The notes: a model not told the origin generated them from the letters alone. Positions 35,420 through 47,986 are shown, numbered from the stretch's first letter. The stretch is DNA of 64,000 nt from Paracoccus bogoriensis (GCF_019431455.1 NZ_JAHYSR010000004.1:96342-160341), one strand, 5' to 3'. Translations and numbers: made by a program.

Positions 35420-36019
35420 ATGAGAACGGGTTATCCCATCGCAATGCCGGGCCAGCGTATCGGTCTGCTGGGCGGATCCTTCGATCCCGCCCATAGGGGC
35501 CATCTGGGCATCAGTCGCGTTGCCCTGTCACGCCTGTCTCTGGATCGGGTGTGGTGGCTGGTCTCGCCGGGCAACCCGCTCAAGCCGAACGGTCCGGCGC
35601 CTTTGCTCCAGCGTCTGGAGGGCGCCCGGCGTCTGGTCGGCGACCCGCGCATCCTTGTCACCGATCTCGAGGCAAGGCTGCGCCTGCGCAAGACCGCCGA
35701 CACAGTCGCTGCGTTGCGCCGTCTCTATCCGGGTGTGCGTTTCGTCTGGCTGATGGGATCGGACAATCTGGCGCAATTCCACTTGTGGGACCGCTGGCGC
35801 GCCATTGCCGATGCCGTGCCCTTCGCGGTTCTGGCGCGCCCCGGCTCGCGCCTGTCATCGCGAAACGCGCCCGCCGCCAGAGCGCTGAGAGCCGCGCGCC
35901 TTCCCGAATGGCGGGCGGCCGAGCTTGCGCTGCGTCGCCCCCCGGCCTGGACCCTGCTGGACCTGCCGCTGTCGCCCCTGTCCTCGACCGCCCTGAGATA
36001 TGCGCGCCATGAGAATTGA
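35420..36019 (+). CDS. nadD: Nicotinate-nucleotide adenylyltransferase
   Basis: NAD synthesis enzyme joining ATP and nicotinate mononucleotide, 199 aa. The nucleotidyl-transferase motif is [17 protein letters not shown], with [20 protein letters not shown] and the late PLSSTALR motif. No clear ribosome site marks the start; an ATG at 35444 ([11 protein letters not shown]) is the alternative. It overlaps dacB by 11 nt. Confidence 0.92.
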   Translation: MRTGYPIAMPGQRIGLLGGSFDPAHRGHLGISRVALSRLSLDRVWWLVSPGNPLKPNGPAPLLQRLEGARRLVGDPRILVTDLEARLRLRKTADTVAALRRLYPGVRFVWLMGSDNLAQFHLWDRWRAIADAVPFAVLARPGSRLSSRNAPAARALRAARLPEWRAAELALRRPPAWTLLDLPLSPLSSTALRYARHEN

Positions 36020-37406
36020 CCGCCGCATCCTGTTGGCGGGGCTGATGGGCACCCTGGTGACCCCCGGGTTGGCCCTGGCCGATCCGGTCTCGCGCCCGCC
36101 GCGGCGTCCGCCTGTTGACCCGCGTGCGATTGTGGCGCGCGCGGGCTTGCCCGGGCAGACGGGCTTTGCGCTGATCCGGGCAGGCCAGCCCACCCCCCCG
36201 CAACATCTGGCGCAGGCCACCATGGCCATCGCGCCGGCCAGCACCGTCAAGGCGCTGACGGCGATGTATGCGCTGGACCGGCTGGGTGCGACGCATCGCT
36301 TCCGCACCCGGCTGATCCTGGCGGAGGACATGCTGATCCTGGCGGGCGGCGGCGATCCGACGCTGTCCACCGATGACCTGGCGCGGTTGGCGGCCGATCT
36401 GGCCGCGCTTGGCCGACCGCTTCCCGCGCGCTTCGCAGTCTGGGACGGCGCGCTGCCGGTGCTGGCACAGATCGCGCCGGAACAGGCCGTGCATCTGCCC
36501 TATAACCCCTCGATCTCGGGGCTGATGCTGAACTTCAACCGCGTCCATCTGGGCTGGAGCCGTGTCGGCGCCGATTACCGGATCCAGGTCGAGGCGCGGG
36601 GCACCGCGCTATCGCCGCAAGCCCATACGATCAGCGCCCGCGCGGCGGATCAGCGCGATCTTTTCACCTATCGAGAGGATGGCGGGCGGGAGTTCTGGAC
36701 CGTCTCGCGCGCCGCGCTTGGCGGTCAGGGCAGCCGCTGGCTGCCCGTGCGCCTACCCGCGCTTTATGCGGGTGATGTGTTCCAGACGCTGGCCCGGGCA
36801 CGCGGTCTGGCGCTGCCCGCACCCGAGGTGATCACCCATCTTCCGCAGGGCGAGACACTGGCCCATCACGACAGCGCGCCACTGGATGCAATGATCCGGG
36901 ACATGCTGCGCTATTCCACCAACATCACCGCCGAGGCGCTCGGGCTTCACGCCAGCGGCGCCCCGGATCTGGCGCAATCGGGCGCGCGGATGCTGGACTG
37001 GCTGACCGCCGATGAGCCGGGATTGCGGCAAGGGATGCGGCTTGCCGATCATTCGGGCCTGTCCGAGGCCAGTCGGGTCAGCGCCTTGTCTCTGGCGCGT
37101 ATCCTCGCGGGGCCGGGAGCCGAGACCGGCCTGCCGGGGCTTTTGCGCCGAAATCCTCTGCAACAGGAGGCCCCCGCTCCGGAAGTCGCGGCGAAGACCG
37201 GCACGCTGAATTTCGTCTCGAACCTTGCAGGCTACGTCCAGGGGCCGTCGGGCGCGCGCGGCGCCTTTGCCATCCTCTGCGTCGATCCGGCAAGAAGGGC
37301 GGCGGCGATCGGGCAGGAACAGCCCGCAGGCGTGCAGGCCTGGACACGCCAGGCCCGCGCCCTGCAGGCAGGCCTGCTGTCGGCCTTTGCAGCGGGCCTG
37401 GGCTAG
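36009..37406 (+). CDS. dacB: D-alanyl-D-alanine carboxypeptidase/endopeptidase (PBP4, S13)
   Basis: Periplasmic class C penicillin-binding protein, 465 aa. A signal peptide ([20 protein letters not shown]) is followed by the serine triad motifs: SxxK in [15 protein letters not shown], SxN in [14 protein letters not shown] and KTG in [10 protein letters not shown]. The ATG at 36009 gives a compact signal peptide; 36000 is an in-frame alternative. Both overlap nadD, so expression is coupled. Confidence 0.92.
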   Translation: MRIDRRILLAGLMGTLVTPGLALADPVSRPPRRPPVDPRAIVARAGLPGQTGFALIRAGQPTPPQHLAQATMAIAPASTVKALTAMYALDRLGATHRFRTRLILAEDMLILAGGGDPTLSTDDLARLAADLAALGRPLPARFAVWDGALPVLAQIAPEQAVHLPYNPSISGLMLNFNRVHLGWSRVGADYRIQVEARGTALSPQAHTISARAADQRDLFTYREDGGREFWTVSRAALGGQGSRWLPVRLPALYAGDVFQTLARARGLALPAPEVITHLPQGETLAHHDSAPLDAMIRDMLRYSTNITAEALGLHASGAPDLAQSGARMLDWLTADEPGLRQGMRLADHSGLSEASRVSALSLARILAGPGAETGLPGLLRRNPLQQEAPAPEVAAKTGTLNFVSNLAGYVQGPSGARGAFAILCVDPARRAAAIGQEQPAGVQAWTRQARALQAGLLSAFAAGLG

Positions 37407-37409
37407 CGC

Positions 37410-37832
37410 CTACAGCGTCAGGTGACGCACCCGCGACGATAATTCGATGGCGGCGGCGTGCAGGCGCGAGATGTCCAGCTGATCGCGGATTTCGGCCAGC
37501 ATGGCGATTTCGTTTTCGTAAAGCCGCCCGTCAGCCGCAGCCACATCGCAGGCCAGCGCATAGGCGGTCTCATGGAGCCTGGGCGGCAGCGCCTCGCGAA
37601 CCAGACCGAACAGCGCGTCCAGCCCGTCCTCTTCCTCGAACAGCGTCATCACCGTCTGGCTGATCGCTCGGATGCGGTCATCGTCATATTGCGCAAAGAC
37701 CGGCGCGTGATCGACCATCCGCTGGATCGCGACCAGCTCGGATGTTCGCATCCGGCTGTCCGACGCCGAAACAGCAACCATGACCGCCACCAGAGCGTCA
37801 CAGGGCGACAGAGAGGGCAGGTCGGTCGTCAT
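37410..37832 (-). CDS. TerB-like (tellurite resistance B domain) protein
   Basis: A 140-aa all-helical cytoplasmic protein with the acidic TerB pattern repeated twice: VMVAVSASDSRMRTSELVAI and ACDVAAADGRLYENEIAMLA. The start at 37832 has AAGGAGA 5 nt upstream. It is a single gene convergent with dacB and divergent from lysK. TerB domains bind metal and appear in stress and envelope proteins; no role is assigned here. Confidence 0.78.
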   Translation of the reverse strand: MTTDLPSLSPCDALVAVMVAVSASDSRMRTSELVAIQRMVDHAPVFAQYDDDRIRAISQTVMTLFEEEDGLDALFGLVREALPPRLHETAYALACDVAAADGRLYENEIAMLAEIRDQLDISRLHAAAIELSSRVRHLTL

Positions 37833-37920
37833 CACGTTCTCCTTGTGGCTCGGGCGCAGATTATTGACGATCCTGCGGGCTTTCAATAAGCCGTCGAGGG
37901 CCTGAAACCGGAGAAAAGCC

Positions 37921-39498
37921 ATGACCACCCTGCGCGATGCCGCGATGCGATCGAAGGCCTGGCCGTTCGAAGAGGCACGCCGGGTGCTCAAACGCTACGA
38001 AAAGGCCCCGCCCGCCAAGGGTTACGTTCTGTTCGAGACCGGCTACGGTCCCTCGGGCCTGCCCCATATCGGCACCTTCGGCGAAGTGGCGCGCACCACG
38101 ATGATCCGCCGCGCCTTCGAGATCATCAGCGATATTCCCACGCGGCTTGTCTGCTTCTCGGACGATATGGACGGGATGCGCAAGGTGCCCGACAACGTGC
38201 CCCGGCAGGACATGCTGCAAGAGCATCTGCAAAAGCCGCTGACTTCGGTGCCCGATCCCTTCGGCGAATACGAAAGTTTCGGACATCACAACAACGCGAT
38301 GCTGCGCCGATTCCTCGACACGTTCGGCTTCGATTACGAGTTCATCAGCGCGACCGATTTCTATCGGTCCGGCCGGTTCGACGCGACACTTCTGCGCGCC
38401 GCCGAACGCTATGACGCCATCATGGAGGTGATGCTGGCCAGCCTGCGCGAGGAACGCCAGCAGACCTATTCCTGTTTCCTGCCGATCAGCCCGACGACGG
38501 GGCGCGTGCTCTATGTGCCGATCAGGCATGTGGACGCCAAGGCGGGCACGATCACCTTCGACGAGGACGGGCGCGAGGTGACGCTGCCCGTCACCGGCGG
38601 CAACGTCAAGCTGCAATGGAAGCCCGATTTCGGGGCCCGTTGGGCCGCGCTGGATGTCGATTTCGAGATGTATGGCAAGGACCACTCGACCAATACCCCG
38701 ATCTATGACCGGATCTGCGAAATCCTCGGCGGCCGCAAGCCCGAGCATTTCACCTATGAGCTGTTTCTGGACCAGCACGGCCAGAAGATCAGCAAGTCCA
38801 AGGGCAACGGGCTTTCGATCGATGAATGGCTGACCTATGCGGCGACCGAAAGCCTCAGCTACTTCATGTATCAGAAGCCCAAGACCGCCAAGCGGATGCA
38901 TTTCGACGTGATTCCCAAGGCGGTGGACGAATACCACCAGCAGCTGCGCGCCTATCCCGACCAGACACCCGACCAGCAGGTTGCGAACCCGGTCTGGCAC
39001 ATCCATGGCGGCAATGTTCCGGCCTCGGACATGGTCGTGTCGTTCCAGATGCTTCTGAACCTGGCCTCGGTCGCGGGCGACACGGGCAAGGAGGGGCTTT
39101 GGGGCTTCATCCGCCGCTATGCGCCCGAGGCCAGCCCCGAAACCCATCCCGGCCTCGACCAGGCGGCGGGCTTCGCGCTGCGCTACTTTCAGGACTTCGT
39201 CGCCCCGACCCGCCAATACCGCCTGCCCACCGAGACAGAGCGCAAGGCGATCGAGGATCTCGATGCCCGGCTGGCCGCCTGGGACCAGCCCACCGACCCC
39301 GAAGCTCTGCAATCCATGGTCTTCGCGGTGGGCAAGGATCACGGATTTGAACCTCTGCGCGACTGGTTCTCTGCCCTCTACCAGGTGCTGCTGGGCGCGG
39401 ATCAGGGGCCCCGCTTCGGAGGCTTCATCGCGCTTTACGGGATCGCGGAAACCCGCGCCCTGATCGCGCGCGCGCTGGCGGGCGAACTGGCCGCCTGA
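37921..39498 (+). CDS. lysK: Lysyl-tRNA synthetase, class I
   Basis: A 525-aa class I LysRS charging tRNA-Lys. The class I signatures are plain: [12 protein letters not shown] (HIGH) and [14 protein letters not shown] (KMSKS). Most bacteria use an unrelated class II enzyme; class I forms are found in archaea and in alphaproteobacteria such as this group. The ATG at 37921 follows GGAGAAAAGCC. Confidence 0.95.
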   Translation: MTTLRDAAMRSKAWPFEEARRVLKRYEKAPPAKGYVLFETGYGPSGLPHIGTFGEVARTTMIRRAFEIISDIPTRLVCFSDDMDGMRKVPDNVPRQDMLQEHLQKPLTSVPDPFGEYESFGHHNNAMLRRFLDTFGFDYEFISATDFYRSGRFDATLLRAAERYDAIMEVMLASLREERQQTYSCFLPISPTTGRVLYVPIRHVDAKAGTITFDEDGREVTLPVTGGNVKLQWKPDFGARWAALDVDFEMYGKDHSTNTPIYDRICEILGGRKPEHFTYELFLDQHGQKISKSKGNGLSIDEWLTYAATESLSYFMYQKPKTAKRMHFDVIPKAVDEYHQQLRAYPDQTPDQQVANPVWHIHGGNVPASDMVVSFQMLLNLASVAGDTGKEGLWGFIRRYAPEASPETHPGLDQAAGFALRYFQDFVAPTRQYRLPTETERKAIEDLDARLAAWDQPTDPEALQSMVFAVGKDHGFEPLRDWFSALYQVLLGADQGPRFGGFIALYGIAETRALIARALAGELAA

Positions 39499-39642
39499 CG
39501 GCCGCTTTGCCTTGGTGAACATATCCTCGGGAGAAAGCGCGCCCCAGCGCGATGGGGGGGTGAAAAGCCCCCCTGTGCGGTTGCGCGAGGGCGTTGTCGT
39601 TGCCTGGGCTCGCCCTGCAACGCACGCCCTCTTCAGCCCCTG

Positions 39643-39658
39643 TTAACCTTTCATCAAC
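39643..39658 (+). promoter_or_regulatory. Near-consensus CtrA box upstream of the beta-helix gene
   Basis: TTAACCTTTCATCAAC reads as TTAA-N7-TCAAC, one mismatch from the CtrA consensus TTAA-N7-TTAAC, 68 bp ahead of the ATG at 39727. CtrA is required for GTA gene expression in R. capsulatus. The rest of the 228-nt gap holds no gene. Confidence 0.45.
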
Positions 39659-39726
39659 TATTTCCTTGCCCGAACGCAGGCCCGCCAAGGTGCAGGTCCG
39701 CCGCCACCGGACAAGGGAGACAGCCG

Positions 39727-42021
39727 ATGAATATCGCCATCACGAACGGGCTCTTGCTGATGCCGCCCGCCTTCCGCGCGGGCCTTGCCGCATGGTCGCG
39801 CAGCAATGGCACGCCCGGCAGCCCGACCTGGGCCACGGCGGACAATGCCGCGATCGTGCCGGCCGACCAGGATTTCGGGGCCTGTCTCGAGATCCTCAAG
39901 CAGAGTAGCACGACCAGCATCCGCTTCATGGGCGAGACGCCGATGATCCCCGGCGTCTATCTGCGCATCTCGGCGCGGGTCAAGGCGGTGGCGGGGGCGC
40001 TGGCCAGCGCGCGGATCGGCGCCTTCGCGGGCGACGGGCAAAGGAATCCCGTGCCGGGCCTTACCCTGACCGGCCCCACCGTGGCATTGCAACGCCATGG
40101 CGAAGTGGTCGAGGTCTCGGCCATCGTCGGGGTTGGCTCGCGCAGCGGCGTGGACATGAGCTGGGGCACCCGCCCCGTCTATGGCCATTTCGGTCTGGAC
40201 CTTGTCGGCGCGAATGGCGGCGCCTTCCGAATCGAGAGCATCCGGATCGAGGATATCACCTCGGCTTTCGTTCCTTCGCTGCTGGATTGGGTGGATGTGC
40301 GTGATTTCGGCGCGGTGGGCGACGGCGTGACCAATGACCGCGCAGCCTTCGTTGCGGCGGATAATGCGGCGGGCGGCGGCTCGATCCTGGTGCCCGACGG
40401 CAACTTCTTCATCTCGGGTGATCTGTCGATCAACAGCCGGATCCGTTTCAAGGGCCGCCTCGTCACGCCGGCCTCGACCCGGATCGCGCTGCTGCAGAGC
40501 TTCGATTTCCCGACCTATGCCGATGCCTTCAAGGACGAGACGCTTGGCATGAAAAAGGCGTTGCAGGCGCTTCTGGGCTACACCGATCACACCGTGCTTG
40601 ATCTGCGCGGCCGCCGGGTCGATCTGAACGAACCGCTGATCATGGCCGATATCGCCCCTTCGCTTGACGCCTTCTCGAACCGGCGGGTGATCCAGAACGG
40701 CTCGATCCAGGCCAAGCCCGGACCGGCCTGGGCCACCGGGCGCTGGACGAGCGTGGCGACCTATTCCCCGACCAATCCCTTGACCCTGACCAATGTGGCA
40801 AACGTCGCCGCCATCGAGGTCGGCAGCCGCGTCATCGGCAATGGCGTCGGCCGCGAGGTCTATGTGCGTGCCAAGAATGTCTCGGCAGGCACGATCACGC
40901 TGTCGCAGCCCCTGTTCGGAGGCGCAGGAACGCGCACCTACAGCTTTGAGAGATACCGCTATCTGTTCGATTTTTCGGGCATTCGCGAAATCAGCCGCCT
41001 GAATTTCGTCAATATCGACTTCGGCTGCGACCGGATCGCCAGCGGCGTGCTGCTATCTCCGGGCGGCGAGATGATCCAGTTCAGCGGCTGCTACTTCACC
41101 CGCCCGCAGGACCGGGGCATCACCTCGATCGGGCGCGGCTGCCAGGATCTACTGGTGGACAATTGCCAGTTCCTGTCCAACGACATGGACCTGCCCGCGC
41201 AGCAACGCACGACGGTCGCAATCAACGTCAATGCCAACGACATCAAGATCCGCAACAACCGTTTCGTGCGCTTTGCGCATTTTCTGGTGGCCAATGGCGG
41301 CGGCCATATCATCAGCGGCAATCACTGGTTCCAGGGCGACGGCTCGGGCGAGGGGTTGCGCTTTGCCGGTCTCGTCCTGACCCAGCCCAATGTCCAGACG
41401 ACGGTCAGCGGCAACTATATCGACAACGCCTCGATCGAATGGACGAACGAACACAGCGCGAGGCCGAATTTCACCGGGCAGGAGTTCAGCTTCGGCGGCC
41501 TGACGCTGACCGGCAACACGTTTCTCTGCTCCAACACGGTCCCCTGGTTCGCCTGGCTGGTCGTCAAGCCCTACGGGACCGGGCATTTCATCCAGGGGCT
41601 GAACGTCGTGGGCAACGTGTTCAAGGCGCTTTTCGGCAATGTCGAGCGGATCGACCGCGTGGATAGCTCGATCGCCGACCTGAATTACGGCGCCATGCGG
41701 AACCTGCAATTCGAGGCCAATACCTTCAACGGCGTGAACACCTATGTCGCCAATCCGCTGATGGTCCAGTTCACCCAGAACACGGCCAGCAACAACTGGA
41801 CGCTGCCGGTCATCGCCGGCCTGCCCTTTCAGGGCTGGGCGCGTTCGGTCCAGTCGGTCGTCAACGAGACCGCGCTTCTGAACAGCGCAGGCCAGAGGGT
41901 CGATGCCGCCCCCCATGTTCAGGTCGAGATCGGCACGACCCGGCGCCAGATCCGCTTGACCTGGGCGCAGCCGCTGCGCGGACGGGTCTGCATCTACGCC
42001 AGGATGGACCGCCCGCAATAG
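39727..42021 (+). CDS. Right-handed beta-helix protein, candidate GTA head spike
   Basis: A 764-aa protein without signal peptide. The first about 190 residues are a beta-rich attachment domain (MNIAITNGLLLMPPAFRAGL, RFMGETPMIPGVYLRISARV). A pectate-lyase-3-type beta-helix begins at VDVRDFGAVGDGVTNDRAAF and runs through Asn-rich coils such as NVNANDIKIRNNRFVRFAHF and NGGGHIISGNHWFQGDG. A compact C-terminal domain (VQVEIGTTRRQIRLTWAQPL) closes it. This resembles the GhsB-type head spikes that bind capsular polysaccharide on the R. capsulatus GTA. No phage genes flank it and a CtrA-like box precedes it, which favours a GTA part over a prophage tail spike. A polysaccharide lyase is the other option. 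Confidence 0.7.
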   Translation: MNIAITNGLLLMPPAFRAGLAAWSRSNGTPGSPTWATADNAAIVPADQDFGACLEILKQSSTTSIRFMGETPMIPGVYLRISARVKAVAGALASARIGAFAGDGQRNPVPGLTLTGPTVALQRHGEVVEVSAIVGVGSRSGVDMSWGTRPVYGHFGLDLVGANGGAFRIESIRIEDITSAFVPSLLDWVDVRDFGAVGDGVTNDRAAFVAADNAAGGGSILVPDGNFFISGDLSINSRIRFKGRLVTPASTRIALLQSFDFPTYADAFKDETLGMKKALQALLGYTDHTVLDLRGRRVDLNEPLIMADIAPSLDAFSNRRVIQNGSIQAKPGPAWATGRWTSVATYSPTNPLTLTNVANVAAIEVGSRVIGNGVGREVYVRAKNVSAGTITLSQPLFGGAGTRTYSFERYRYLFDFSGIREISRLNFVNIDFGCDRIASGVLLSPGGEMIQFSGCYFTRPQDRGITSIGRGCQDLLVDNCQFLSNDMDLPAQQRTTVAINVNANDIKIRNNRFVRFAHFLVANGGGHIISGNHWFQGDGSGEGLRFAGLVLTQPNVQTTVSGNYIDNASIEWTNEHSARPNFTGQEFSFGGLTLTGNTFLCSNTVPWFAWLVVKPYGTGHFIQGLNVVGNVFKALFGNVERIDRVDSSIADLNYGAMRNLQFEANTFNGVNTYVANPLMVQFTQNTASNNWTLPVIAGLPFQGWARSVQSVVNETALLNSAGQRVDAAPHVQVEIGTTRRQIRLTWAQPLRGRVCIYARMDRPQ

Positions 42022-42092
42022 CCCGATCCGCCTGATGCGTTGACAAGCCCCACCCGTCTTTCGATCCTGCCGGCGTCGCGCATGGAGGTGGG

Positions 42093-43643
42093 ATGCGTTA
42101 CCGGCCTGCATTTCTTGACCTTTCCCCCAGCCTGAAGGACATTCAGGCTGGGCTGACCGTTGCCGTCGTGGCGCTGCCCCTGTCGCTGGCCATCGCCATC
42201 TCCAGCGGCGTGCCGCCCGACCGGGGGCTGGTCACGGCGATCGTCGGCGGCTTTCTGGTCAGCGCGCTCGGTGGCACGCGCCACCAGATCGGAGGCCCGG
42301 CCGGCGCCTTCATCGTGCTTGTTTCCGCCTGTGTCGCCGCCATCGGAATCGATGGTCTGATCCTGGCGACCTGCCTTTCGGGGATCATGCTGGCCGCCTT
42401 GGGCGCGCTGAGGCTGGGGGGCGCGATCCGTTTCGTGCCTTATCCGGTGATCCTGGGTTTCACGGCGGGCATTGCAGTCATCATCGCGGCCAGCCAGTTG
42501 GGCGACCTGCTGGGCATCCGTGGCGCGGGGCATGGCGGCCTGCCGCAGATGCTGGCGGGGCTTTGGGCCGCGCGGACGCAGGTCCAGGTGGGCGCGGTGG
42601 CGGTGGCTGTGCTGACGGTCGCGACGATCTTGGTCGTGCAGCGCCTCGCGCCCCGGCTTCCCTCGCTGCTGATTGGCGTGGTTGCCGCCACCTTGGCGGC
42701 GCAATTCGTCCCGGCCGAGACGATCCTGGACCGTTTCGGCGCGCTGCCCTCGGGGCTGCCCCGGCCGCAACTGCCGCAGATCACCCCCGATGCTGTCGTC
42801 GCCGCCTTGCCCTTTGCCATCGGCTTCGCGCTGCTGGGGGCCATCGAGTCGCTGTTGTCGGCGATGGTGGCCGACCAGATGTCAGGCAGCCGGATGCGGC
42901 CCAATGACGAATTGCTGGGGCAGGGGCTGGCCAATATCGGGGCGGGACTATTCGGCGGATTCTGCACCACGGGAACCATCGCGCGCACGGCCACAAACGT
43001 GAAGGCGGGTAGTCGTGGCCCGCTGTCAGGCATGATCCATGCGGCGCTGCTGCTGGCCTTTCTGAGCTTCGCGGGGCCGTTGATGGGGGCCATCCCGCTG
43101 GCAGGGTTGGCGGGACTGCTGATGATTGTCAGCTGGAAAATGATCGAATGGCACGCGATCCGCGCCCTTCTTCGCATCGACCGGGCCGAGGCGGGGGTGG
43201 CAGGGCTGACCTTTCTGACGGTGATCCTGGGCGATCTGGTGACGGGGATCATCACCGGCACGGCCTTGTCGGGACTGTTGTTCATCGCGCGCATGGCGCA
43301 GGACGGCGATGCAAGCCCTGTGCCGCAGCCTATCGACCAGGCGCGCGAGGGCGAAATGATCCTGCGCCTGACCGGGCCGCTTTTCTTTGCGTCGGTCGCC
43401 CGGATCGAGCGGGTGCTGGACCGCATTCCCGACCAGCCGCGCCTGCTGGTGCTGGACCTGTCCGGCGTCACGCTGTTCGACCAGAGCGGCGCGCAGATGC
43501 TGGCCGAATTGTCGCGGCGGGTTGCGCGACGCGGGGGCCGGGTCGCCGCGATCGGCGTGCTGCCCGCGCTGCGCGGGCTTCTGCCGCTCGAGCTTGCCCA
43601 AGCCGAGGATCTGTCAGACGCGAGGTCGCTCGCGGGGTTGTGA
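42093..43643 (+). CDS. SulP-family anion transporter with STAS domain
   Basis: A 516-aa inner-membrane transporter. Membrane part: DIQAGLTVAVVALPLSLAIA, GGTRHQIGGPAGAFIVLVSA and FCTTGTIARTATNVKAGSRG, typical of SulP. The C-terminal STAS domain has LLVLDLSGVTLFDQSGAQML. Substrate (sulfate, bicarbonate or other) cannot be told from sequence. It stands alone, before the AT-rich acs upstream region. Confidence 0.88.
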   Translation: MRYRPAFLDLSPSLKDIQAGLTVAVVALPLSLAIAISSGVPPDRGLVTAIVGGFLVSALGGTRHQIGGPAGAFIVLVSACVAAIGIDGLILATCLSGIMLAALGALRLGGAIRFVPYPVILGFTAGIAVIIAASQLGDLLGIRGAGHGGLPQMLAGLWAARTQVQVGAVAVAVLTVATILVVQRLAPRLPSLLIGVVAATLAAQFVPAETILDRFGALPSGLPRPQLPQITPDAVVAALPFAIGFALLGAIESLLSAMVADQMSGSRMRPNDELLGQGLANIGAGLFGGFCTTGTIARTATNVKAGSRGPLSGMIHAALLLAFLSFAGPLMGAIPLAGLAGLLMIVSWKMIEWHAIRALLRIDRAEAGVAGLTFLTVILGDLVTGIITGTALSGLLFIARMAQDGDASPVPQPIDQAREGEMILRLTGPLFFASVARIERVLDRIPDQPRLLVLDLSGVTLFDQSGAQMLAELSRRVARRGGRVAAIGVLPALRGLLPLELAQAEDLSDARSLAGL

Positions 43644-43820
43644 AAAATTTACCAAAATACATCTTTATTCGTCAATTCATTTACAAAATTATCTTTTAAA
43701 AAAAGTTGCTTAACTTTTATATCCGCATGTGATTAACATTCCCCGGTAACGGCTGGCGCCATGTGCCGACCTGGATCGCACCGCGCCGGATCCATGCAGC
43801 GTCATGAGGAGGGGGATGCC
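43644..43820 (+). promoter_or_regulatory. AT-rich upstream region of acs
   Basis: 43644-43740 is sharply AT-rich compared with its surroundings (runs such as CTTTTAAAAAAAG and TTAACTTTTATAT). No terminator was found for the upstream transporter gene. Promoter-like hexamers exist (TTGCTT at 43706) but none stands out. Binding by a nucleoid protein or a curved-DNA promoter is possible. No gene is seen here. Confidence 0.4.
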
Positions 43821-45776
<1,956 letters not shown>

Positions 45777-45780
45777 CGCA

Positions 45781-45838
45781 AGGGGCCGGGCGCGACCAGT
45801 GCCTGGCCCCTCGCGCGACGGGTCTCCGCCAGCCCGTC
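45781..45838 (+). other. Two stem-loops after acs
   Basis: An 11-bp stem (45781-45791 with 45801-45811, one G-T pair) begins 4 nt after the acs stop. A second stem GACGGG/CCCGTC (45817-45838) follows. Neither has a T-run. They probably stabilise acs mRNA or attenuate read-through into the transporter genes. Confidence 0.5.
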
Positions 45839-45896
45839 GTGCGGAACTGCCAGAGCGGAAAAGCAACATGTCTGAACAGGGGAGGGACCGAAGGAC

Positions 45897-46154
45897 ATGA
45901 GTGACAGAACATCTTCAAATGCCTATTGGCAGGCGAATCTCAGGATCATCTATATCTGCATCGCCATCTGGGCGCTTGTGTCCTATGGCTTTGCGATCCT
46001 GCTTCGCCCGCTGCTGGCGGGCATTCCGATCGGCGGCACCGATCTGGGCTTCTGGTTCGCGCAGCAAGGCTCGATCCTGACCTTCATCGTGCTGATCTTC
46101 TTCTACGCATGGCGGATGAACCGCCTCGATGCCGAATACGGCGTGGACGAATGA
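45897..46154 (+). CDS. DUF4212 small subunit of a sodium:solute symporter
   Basis: An 85-aa protein with two membrane spans (IIYICIAIWALVSYGFAILL and GSILTFIVLIFFYAWRMNRL) and the family end RMNRLDAEYGVDE. It lies 10 nt before the large symporter gene, the standard pairing for this family. It probably assists the symporter in membrane assembly. Confidence 0.9.
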   Translation: MSDRTSSNAYWQANLRIIYICIAIWALVSYGFAILLRPLLAGIPIGGTDLGFWFAQQGSILTFIVLIFFYAWRMNRLDAEYGVDE

Positions 46155-46164
46155 GGCCCGGACA

Positions 46165-47976
46165 ATGACCCAATTCACGCTTAACCTCATCGTCATCGGC
46201 CTCAGTTTCGCGCTCTATATCGGGATCGCGATCTGGGCCCGCGCCGGATCGACGGCCGAGTTCTACGCCGCCAACCGCGGCGTTGGCCCGGTCACAAACG
46301 GCATGGCCACCGCGGCCGACTGGATGTCGGCGGCTTCCTTCATCTCGATGGCGGGTCTGATCGCCTTTACAGGCTATGACAACTCGACCTATCTGATGGG
46401 CTGGACGGGCGGCTACGTGCTTCTGGCGCTGCTGCTGGCGCCTTACCTGCGCAAGTTCGGCAAGTTCACCGTGCCGGAATTCATCGGCGATCGCTTCTAC
46501 TCGCGCAGTGCCCGTATCATCGGCGTGGTCTGCCTGCTGATCATCTCGATCACCTACGTGATCGGCCAAATGACCGGCGTGGGCGTCACCTTCTCGCGCT
46601 ATCTCGAAGTGTCGAACTCGACCGGGCTGTGGATCGGCGCGGCGCTGGTGTTCATGTATGCCGTGCTTGGCGGCATGAAGGGTATCACCTACACGCAGGT
46701 CGCGCAGTATATCGTGCTGATCACCGCCTATACCATCCCGGCGGTCTTCATTTCGCTGCAGCTCACCGGCAACTTCCTGCCGCAGCTGGGTCTGTTCTCG
46801 ACCCATGACGCCTCGGGGATGGCCTTCCTGGCCAAGCTCGACGACCTGGTGACCGATCTGGGCTTCCGCAGCTATACCGGGCATCACAACTCGACCCTGG
46901 ACATGGTGCTGTTCACGCTGGCGCTGATGATCGGCACCGCGGGCCTGCCGCATGTGATCATCCGCTTCTTCACCGTGCCCAAGGTGTCGGATGCGCGCAA
47001 ATCGGCAGGCTGGGCGCTGGTTTTCATCGCGCTGCTCTATACCGTTGCTCCCGCGGTAGGCTCGATGGCCCGCTTCAACCTGACTGCCACGATGTGGCCG
47101 GGCGCCCAGACCGGCGACACGTTCAGCCAGCCCGCCGTGTCGCTGGAGGCGATCGAGACCGCGCCGGAACTGCAATGGATGCGGAACTGGCAGGTCACGG
47201 GTCTGCTGGCCTGGGAGGACAAGAACGGCGACGGCCTGATCCAGTATTACAACGACCGGGTCGAGCCCACGGGTGAGCTGGCGCAGGTGATCCAGGATCA
47301 GGGCCTGGTCGGCAACGAGCTGACCACCGTGAACAACGACATCATGGTTCTGGCCAACCCGGAAATCGCCAACCTGCCGGGCTGGGTCATCGCCATCGTG
47401 GCGGCGGGCGGTCTGGCGGCGGCACTGTCCACCGCGGCGGGCCTGCTGCTGGCGATCTCGGGCGCGGTGTCGCATGACCTGATCAAGGGCACGCTTGCGC
47501 CGAACATCAGCGAAAGGACCGAATTGCTGGTGGCGCGGATCTCGATGGCCTTCTCGATCCTGGTCGCGACGCTTCTGGGTCTGAACCCGCCGGGCTTTGC
47601 GGCGCAGACGGTGGCACTGGCCTTCGGTCTGGCGGCCAGCTCGATCTTCCCGGTCCTGATGATGGGCATCTTCGTGAAGCGCATCAACAAGCACGGCGCG
47701 ATCTGGGGCATGATCGCGGGCATGGCAACGACGATCATCTATATCTTCGTTTACAAGGGCTGGTTCTTCATCGCCGGCACCAACATGCTGCCCGACACGC
47801 CCGATGCCTGGCTGTTCGGTATCTCGCCGGCCTCGTTCGGCGTGATCGGCGCATTGATCAATTTCATCGTCGCCTTCCTCGTCTCGAACATGACCGAGGA
47901 AACCCCGGCCGAGGTGCAGGAACTGGTCGAATCGATCCGTGTCCCGCGCGGCGCAGGCGCGGCGGTGCTGCACTGA
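46165..47976 (+). CDS. Sodium:solute symporter (acetate-type, VC_2705 family)
   Basis: A 603-aa SSS-family transporter with about 13-14 spans. It contains STAEFYAANRGVGPVTNGMA, AADWMSAASFISMAGLIAFT, GYDNSTYLMGWTGGYVLLAL and GTAGLPHVIIRFFTVPKVSD. Context after acs and DUF4212 points to acetate or short-chain monocarboxylate uptake, as with ActP; substrate is inferred. A strong hairpin follows the stop. Confidence 0.9.
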   Translation: MTQFTLNLIVIGLSFALYIGIAIWARAGSTAEFYAANRGVGPVTNGMATAADWMSAASFISMAGLIAFTGYDNSTYLMGWTGGYVLLALLLAPYLRKFGKFTVPEFIGDRFYSRSARIIGVVCLLIISITYVIGQMTGVGVTFSRYLEVSNSTGLWIGAALVFMYAVLGGMKGITYTQVAQYIVLITAYTIPAVFISLQLTGNFLPQLGLFSTHDASGMAFLAKLDDLVTDLGFRSYTGHHNSTLDMVLFTLALMIGTAGLPHVIIRFFTVPKVSDARKSAGWALVFIALLYTVAPAVGSMARFNLTATMWPGAQTGDTFSQPAVSLEAIETAPELQWMRNWQVTGLLAWEDKNGDGLIQYYNDRVEPTGELAQVIQDQGLVGNELTTVNNDIMVLANPEIANLPGWVIAIVAAGGLAAALSTAAGLLLAISGAVSHDLIKGTLAPNISERTELLVARISMAFSILVATLLGLNPPGFAAQTVALAFGLAASSIFPVLMMGIFVKRINKHGAIWGMIAGMATTIIYIFVYKGWFFIAGTNMLPDTPDAWLFGISPASFGVIGALINFIVAFLVSNMTEETPAEVQELVESIRVPRGAGAAVLH

Positions 47977-47986
47977 TCCAGAAAAC

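Noticed and set aside
46084..47973. Minus-strand frame of about 630 codons opposite the symporter
   Set aside because: His/Asp/Arg-rich low-complexity product complementary to membrane helices; a coding shadow.
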